Origin: Slackia exigua ATCC 700122
GTDB taxonomy: Bacteria; Actinomycetota; Coriobacteriia; Coriobacteriales; Eggerthellaceae
Assembly: GCF_000162875.1 (NCBI RefSeq)
Contig: NZ_GG700630.1
Coordinates: 636,015-700,014, forward strand
Length of the DNA stretch: 64,000 nt
Direction: 5' to 3'
Translations under genes and position numbers: made by a program
The notes under the pieces: model-generated
Told to the model about the DNA's origin: nothing
Databases searched by the model: none
Seen by the model: only the letters and a program-made list of their open reading frames with translations
In this document: piece after piece, positions 60,328 through 64,000 of the stretch
Position numbering within the stretch: the stretch's first letter is position 1
Layout of the letters: each line of letters starts with the position of its first letter

Positions 60328-61221
60328 CTACCGGACCGACTGCGCGCCGGCGCAGACGACGGCGAGCGCGCCCGTGTAGGCGGGCGTGGCCTCGCCGACC
60401 GCACGCAGGAATTGGGCCCCGGCCGCACGCAGGGCGACGGCGACATCGGCGAGGCTGTCGGGATCGGGGTAGGGATTCCCTTCGATCGTACGTCCGAGCT
60501 TGCGCATGCGGCGTTCGGCCTCCGTCGGCTGGGCGACGTCGATCTGCACGAGAAGAGGCTGGGTGCAGACGCGCGCGAGCGTTGCGACGGCATCCGTCAA
60601 GGCGTCGATGCCGAGCGACGAGCGTATGCCGACGACGTCGGCGGCGGCCATGCATGAAGCGGCGTTTTCCAGAGGCGCCCCGTCGAACGTTCCGTCCGCA
60701 CCGAGCGTGACCGACGCGAGCACGGGCCGATCCGTCGCACGGCGCGCTCCTTCGATGGCGCAGGCCATATCGTGGACGGTGCGCATGCCGTCGAGCAGGA
60801 TAGCGTCGAAGGGAGCGCCGCCGAACGCCCTGACCGCGCCTTCGTATTGGGCGCGCGTGCGTTCGAGAGACGCTTCGTCAGATGGATCGAGCGGAAGGCC
60901 GCAAGGTCCGATAGCGCAGATGACGTGCTGAGGGGCAAGTCCTGTTGCGGCGGCGAGCGCGCTCGAAGCGATATCCGCGGCCGCATCTTCCATGCGGCGA
61001 TGGGCAAGGCGTGCGCGGCAGATTCCCTCGGTGTTCGTGACCAGGCATGCGGCGCCTGCGATCTGCTCCATGGACAGGAGATCGGACACGGTGTCGTCTT
61101 CGAAAAGGCTCATGAACTCCATGTCGGCGTCCACGTCCACCCCGCGCTCGGCCAGACGATAGTCGATCGGAGCGGAAAGGACCAGCATATCGCGATGGAA
61201 TCTGAACTCGATGTCTGCCAT
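60328..61221 (-). CDS. Homocysteine S-methyltransferase-like protein lacking zinc cysteines
   Basis: 297 residues, the size of the methionine synthase homocysteine domain. The TIM-barrel pattern is kept: AACLVTNTEGICRARLAHRRME, VICAIGPCGLPLDP (like xxGSIGPTG), FDAILLDGMRTVHDMACAIEGAR, RPVLASVTL and a final GAQFLRAVGEATPAY. In active enzymes zinc is held by one Cys in GLNC and a pair in GGCCG. Here the positions read GIRSS and RAVGE, so all three appear lost. The protein may therefore bind another ligand or use other chemistry. GAGGAGG lies before the ATG. First gene of an operon with an 83-residue protein and an MFS transporter. Confidence 0.75.
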   Translation of the reverse strand: MADIEFRFHRDMLVLSAPIDYRLAERGVDVDADMEFMSLFEDDTVSDLLSMEQIAGAACLVTNTEGICRARLAHRRMEDAAADIASSALAAATGLAPQHVICAIGPCGLPLDPSDEASLERTRAQYEGAVRAFGGAPFDAILLDGMRTVHDMACAIEGARRATDRPVLASVTLGADGTFDGAPLENAASCMAAADVVGIRSSLGIDALTDAVATLARVCTQPLLVQIDVAQPTEAERRMRKLGRTIEGNPYPDPDSLADVAVALRAAGAQFLRAVGEATPAYTGALAVVCAGAQSVR

Positions 61222-61419
61222 GCGGCCTCCTCTGTTGCACGTGCCGACGTCATATCGAATGCGTGCGGATGCAACGCAGGGTCTGGAACCGGTCGGGATT
61301 CGATTGTATCCCAGCCGTCCGGACGCGAGCGGCGGGACGCGTCTTCACTTCATGACGAAACCGCTTCCATGAGACGTCCACAGGCGGTTCATACGGTCTT
61401 GAAACCCGACGTTTATACT

Positions 61420-61560
61420 ACGTGCTGCAAGCGGGATTCCCTCCCTCCTTTTCAAATCCCTTTATCCCCTTGCCTGCTTTCCCAAGCAGAAGCGGCGGCA
61501 TGACCGCCGTACACCCCTCCCTTCGAGGCCCGACTCCCTATCGGGCCTCAACTTTTTTCT
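61420..61560 (+). ncRNA. Candidate small RNA ending in an orphan terminator
   Basis: No plus-strand gene precedes the strong plus-strand terminator at 61525-61558, as both flanking genes are on the minus strand. Upstream are TATACT (61414-61419, candidate -10), a pyrimidine-rich stretch with CTCCCTCCTTTT (61441-61452), and two hairpins: CTGCTT-TCCC-AAGCAG (61474-61489) and GGCGG-N5-CCGCC (61494-61508). CCTCCTTT equals the 3' end of 16S rRNA, so the RNA could pair with Shine-Dalgarno sequences. No good -35 is visible. Confidence 0.45.
61525..61558 (+). terminator. Rho-independent terminator on the plus strand
   Basis: GAGGCCCGA (61525-61533) and TCGGGCCTC (61541-61549) with a 7-base loop, then AACTTTTTTCT. 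The T tract shows plus-strand direction; the minus-strand LuxR gene ends 24 bases further on, so it may also serve that gene as an imperfect terminator. Confidence 0.8.
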
Positions 61561-61581
61561 AAGGAAGATTCATCTTAGAAA

Positions 61582-63069
61582 TCACTTTTCAGGCTGAGAT
61601 GCAGAAGTCGAGCCCGGTCGAAGCCTGTATTTCTGAACCATGTCTATGAGCTCCTGCTTGCCATGGGCGCCGCATTTCGCATAAATATGCCGTATGTGGG
61701 TTTTCACGGTGTTCGTAGAGACCACCAGCTCTTCGGCTATGTAAGACATGCTTCTTCCGGTAACGAACAGGCCGAGTATCTCCGTCTCGCGTTCGGTCAG
61801 GCCATACGCCCCTGCGAAGGCACGGATGCCGTCGTCGGCCCGATTCGCATTCGGCGCCGAGTCATCCGACTGCTCACCTTGCACCATCAACATCCACAGA
61901 CGCGACCCATATTCCGTAAATCCTAGAAGGGCGGCCACGGCCGCCAGGTTCATTCCCGTCAGAATCGCCATCCGAACCCCCGAAGACACGTCGAGAAGAG
62001 ATAGAGCCGCCCCGACGGAAGCGCCCGCAAGTATGCCTGCCTGCTCGGCAATCATGGCGATGCAGATAATTCTCCAGGGAGCATGCCTCGAGCTGCGCCC
62101 ATGCGCTGCGATCATGGTCCAGACAAGTATGTCGAAGCTGCAATACCCTGCGGCTATGGCAATACTGCCGAGCCTGTTCGCGTGCGGGGTGAAAACACCG
62201 ACGACCATCGCTGCAAGACCTACGATAAGCGCGAAGCTGCAAGCCTTGAACAGAAGATGCATTCTGTCGCGCAAAGGGCCCAGATACAAGGCAAGCACGA
62301 ACAGGGCCATGCACCCGCGCGTCACGACGGCATCGAATCCGCGGATGCTGAAAAAAACGTCGGCCGAAACGACGATCTGGGAATAATACATGATGCCGAA
62401 CGCCGCGCAGAATGCGCAGATGAGCATGAGAAGGCGGCTGTCGAAGCCATGGTCGGCCTTGGACCTTCCAGGGTTCTTAGGCACGATGATCCTGCACGTC
62501 GGGTCATCCCGTCGAGCTGCAAGCATGCGATACACGCCGTACGAAGCGATCGGCAGCAGGGAAAGCACGAATGCCGAAGCGAAAGGCTGCAAGAGCCCGA
62601 TAGCAAGATTGACGACCAGTCCTACAGACCAGGCAGACGAAATATGCAGCAAGGCCTTCCGATGCCCCTCTGCAATGCAAATTTCACCCCACGCTATAAC
62701 ATAACCGGAAAAACAGGCTCCCGTAAGCAAGGACGCGCATACGAGAAGCACGACGCTTCCGCCGCTCAGGAACGACACGAGACTTCCCGCCACTCCTCCC
62801 ACGCCCAGAAGAAACAGAAGCCTGTTGCCCCCTCCAACGAGAAAACCCGAGAAGCGAGAGCTGAGCGCGAACAAGCCGAGAATCAGGATGCTGCACGCGC
62901 ACACAGAAAGAAAGCTGAGCGCGAAAATTCCCGATCCGCCGTCTTCAACGAAGCTGTTCGTGAACGCGACGTGGTCCACCCAAGCCCAATAGAGACTTGC
63001 ACCCGATACGGCCAACGGAGATGCCGAACCGGTGAACGCCTTCTTGATGTCTGCGATGCGCGATTCCAC
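61582..63069 (-). CDS. LuxR-family regulator with 12-helix membrane domain, pair 3
   Basis: 495 residues from a GTG at 63069 with GGAGGCGAG upstream. The N-terminal about 410 residues form 12 hydrophobic helices, with a long polar loop near the middle (about 195-215). The C-terminal LuxR domain reads LTERETEILGLFVTGRS and STNTVKTHIRHIYAKCGAHGKQELI. Codon use is more AT-rich than in core genes. It is divergent from flavoprotein 3 across 284 bases. It should control that gene; the 12-base element of pairs 1 and 2 is not found in this region, so recognition may differ. Confidence 0.88.
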   Translation of the reverse strand: MESRIADIKKAFTGSASPLAVSGASLYWAWVDHVAFTNSFVEDGGSGIFALSFLSVCACSILILGLFALSSRFSGFLVGGGNRLLFLLGVGGVAGSLVSFLSGGSVVLLVCASLLTGACFSGYVIAWGEICIAEGHRKALLHISSAWSVGLVVNLAIGLLQPFASAFVLSLLPIASYGVYRMLAARRDDPTCRIIVPKNPGRSKADHGFDSRLLMLICAFCAAFGIMYYSQIVVSADVFFSIRGFDAVVTRGCMALFVLALYLGPLRDRMHLLFKACSFALIVGLAAMVVGVFTPHANRLGSIAIAAGYCSFDILVWTMIAAHGRSSRHAPWRIICIAMIAEQAGILAGASVGAALSLLDVSSGVRMAILTGMNLAAVAALLGFTEYGSRLWMLMVQGEQSDDSAPNANRADDGIRAFAGAYGLTERETEILGLFVTGRSMSYIAEELVVSTNTVKTHIRHIYAKCGAHGKQELIDMVQKYRLRPGSTSASQPEK

Positions 63070-63353
63070 CTCGCCTCCTCCCTTGCGGCTGAACGAACAG
63101 TATAGGCTTCGGCGGGAACGGTCGATGGCTCGTCCAGGACATTGCAGGCGAAGCGCCTGGTGAATGCCATGTAACTACTTATGGGTGATTTTTTCCTCGC
63201 GGCCATTCTCATCATTTAGGCATGTTTTCCGCCCCTGCACGCCTCGATAGGCTTCTCTCGACAGGGCGTCGAGGCGATTCGGACGACGGCTGACAGCTCC
63301 GCCGCGCATAGGAGAAACGCCTCGCACGCATCCGACACAAAGGGAGGAACATC

Positions 63354-64000
63354 ATGGGATTCGAATTGACACGACGTAATTTCCTCGCCACGGGAGCGTT
63401 CGGGCTCGCCGGGGCGACGATGGCCGGCATGGGGCTGCAATCCTGCGCGAAATCGGAAAGCGCCGCACCGGAAACGAATGGCGCGAAGGCAGACGGAGCA
63501 TCCGTCGATACCATCAACAGTTCGGGGATAGTGGTCGACCCGAACAACGTGACCGAAACCATCGACTGCGGCGTCCTCGTGGTCGGATGCGGGCTTTCCG
63601 GCCTTGCAGCCTCGGTACAGGCCGCCATGAACGGAGACCGCGTCATCGCGCTCGAGGGCCAATCGGTCGTCGGCGGAAACGGACAGGGCGTGGAAGGAAC
63701 CTTTGCCGTCGACAGCCGTTTCCAGAAGGAACAGGGCATCGAAGTCGACAAATCGGTCGTCATGCAGGAAGAGCTCGGCAAGCCGCAATGGTATGTGGAT
63801 GGGTTGTTCTACAAAGACCTGATCAACAATTCCGCAGGAAACCTCGAATGGCTCGCCGACGAGTGCGGCGTCGAATACTCGGGTCTCATCGATAATTATC
63901 CTTTCGGCGCTGGCGGCGGCAAGGTGGACACCTTCCATTGGTACAAAGACGGAGCCGCAGCCGTCGGCTACCTCGTCCCCATGGAGGCCAAAGCACGCGA
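63354..64000 (+). CDS. Tat-exported FAD flavoprotein reductase, pair 3 (partial)
   Basis: The first 215 codons are present; the gene runs off the right edge. Tat signal LTRRNFLATGAF (RR at 7-8) ends in LQSC (Cys31), a possible lipid anchor. The FAD motif CGVLVVGCGLSGLAASVQAA (about 72-91) and the following GGNGQGVEGTFAV (about 103-115) fit the FAD-binding-2 group. GGGAGG precedes the ATG. As with the other two pairs, the substrate is unknown and the divergent LuxR gene probably controls it. Confidence 0.87.
   Translation, partial: MGFELTRRNFLATGAFGLAGATMAGMGLQSCAKSESAAPETNGAKADGASVDTINSSGIVVDPNNVTETIDCGVLVVGCGLSGLAASVQAAMNGDRVIALEGQSVVGGNGQGVEGTFAVDSRFQKEQGIEVDKSVVMQEELGKPQWYVDGLFYKDLINNSAGNLEWLADECGVEYSGLIDNYPFGAGGGKVDTFHWYKDGAAAVGYLVPMEAKAR

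Noticed and set aside
60320-60655. N-terminal extension of the 83-residue protein
   Set aside because: It overlaps the methyltransferase-like gene completely and is Arg/His/Pro-rich; the ATG at 60319 fits operon spacing.
63070-63353. Third copy of the AAATACCCCCTG motif in the pair 3 intergenic region
   Set aside because: The closest strings (TTTTCCGCCCCTGC, AATCACCCATAAG) match too poorly to count.

Overview
The window looks like a chromosomal segment of a high-GC, anaerobic gut-type actinobacterium of the class Coriobacteriia, most likely family Eggerthellaceae. This is an inference from gene content: three divergent pairs of a Tat-exported FAD flavoprotein reductase and a LuxR regulator fused to a 12-helix membrane domain, a periplasmic nitrate reductase locus, and an actinobacterial-style order of core genes. 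No 16S rRNA gene is present to confirm it. There are no transposases, prophage genes or CRISPR arrays. The one tRNA is tRNA-Asp(GTC).

Layout. 1-6840: the tail of an AraC-type regulator, then a minus-strand nitrate reductase operon read napG-napA-napB-napD-napH plus a rhodanese lipoprotein, and a plus-strand hydrolase-like gene. 6900-10530: flavoprotein/LuxR pair 1, visibly lower in GC. 10614-15950: a large LPXTG surface protein with seven Cna-B domains, an AT-rich non-coding island, a small membrane protein with a DUF5067-like domain, and tRNA-Asp. 16233-17006: a DUF364-type protein. 17011-28783: a long minus-strand run mreB-mreC-mreD-mrdA(PBP2)-rodA, a DUF697 protein, two linked radical-SAM-family proteins and adenine deaminase. 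28981-33642: prfA-prmC, an orphan substrate-binding lipoprotein, trxB and trxA. 33969-36415: a patatin-like protein and an ATP-grasp ligase. 36503-39416: an ABC exporter plus a TagO/WecA-type sugar-phosphate transferase for cell-wall glycopolymers. 39620-42506: DegV and EttA. 42609-45994: LuxR/flavoprotein pair 2. 46169-49593: an ECF sigma factor, a membrane protein and an ABC transporter. 49616-56782: polysaccharide deacetylase, a glycine riboswitch with its AGCS symporter, a DUF1648 protein and two tandem NSS transporters. 56890-61221: GNAT acetyltransferase, UDP-galactopyranose mutase, and an MFS / 83-residue protein / homocysteine-methyltransferase-like operon. 61582-64000: LuxR/flavoprotein pair 3, the flavoprotein cut by the window edge.

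How it fits together. Two themes dominate. The first is anaerobic respiration: NapGH would feed quinol electrons through lipid-anchored NapB to NapA, and the three exported flavoproteins are probably alternative terminal reductases, each controlled by its own membrane-linked LuxR sensor. The second is the cell envelope: rod-shape elongation genes, glycopolymer synthesis and export, UDP-galactofuranose supply, a polysaccharide deacetylase and a sortase-anchored adhesin.

Most interesting items: a shared 12-base motif upstream of two flavoprotein genes; an orphan terminator that defines a candidate small RNA carrying an anti-Shine-Dalgarno-like sequence; a homocysteine-methyltransferase homologue that appears to have lost all its zinc cysteines, linked to an unknown 83-residue protein and a transporter; and several 8-10 base G/C tracts at gene starts.
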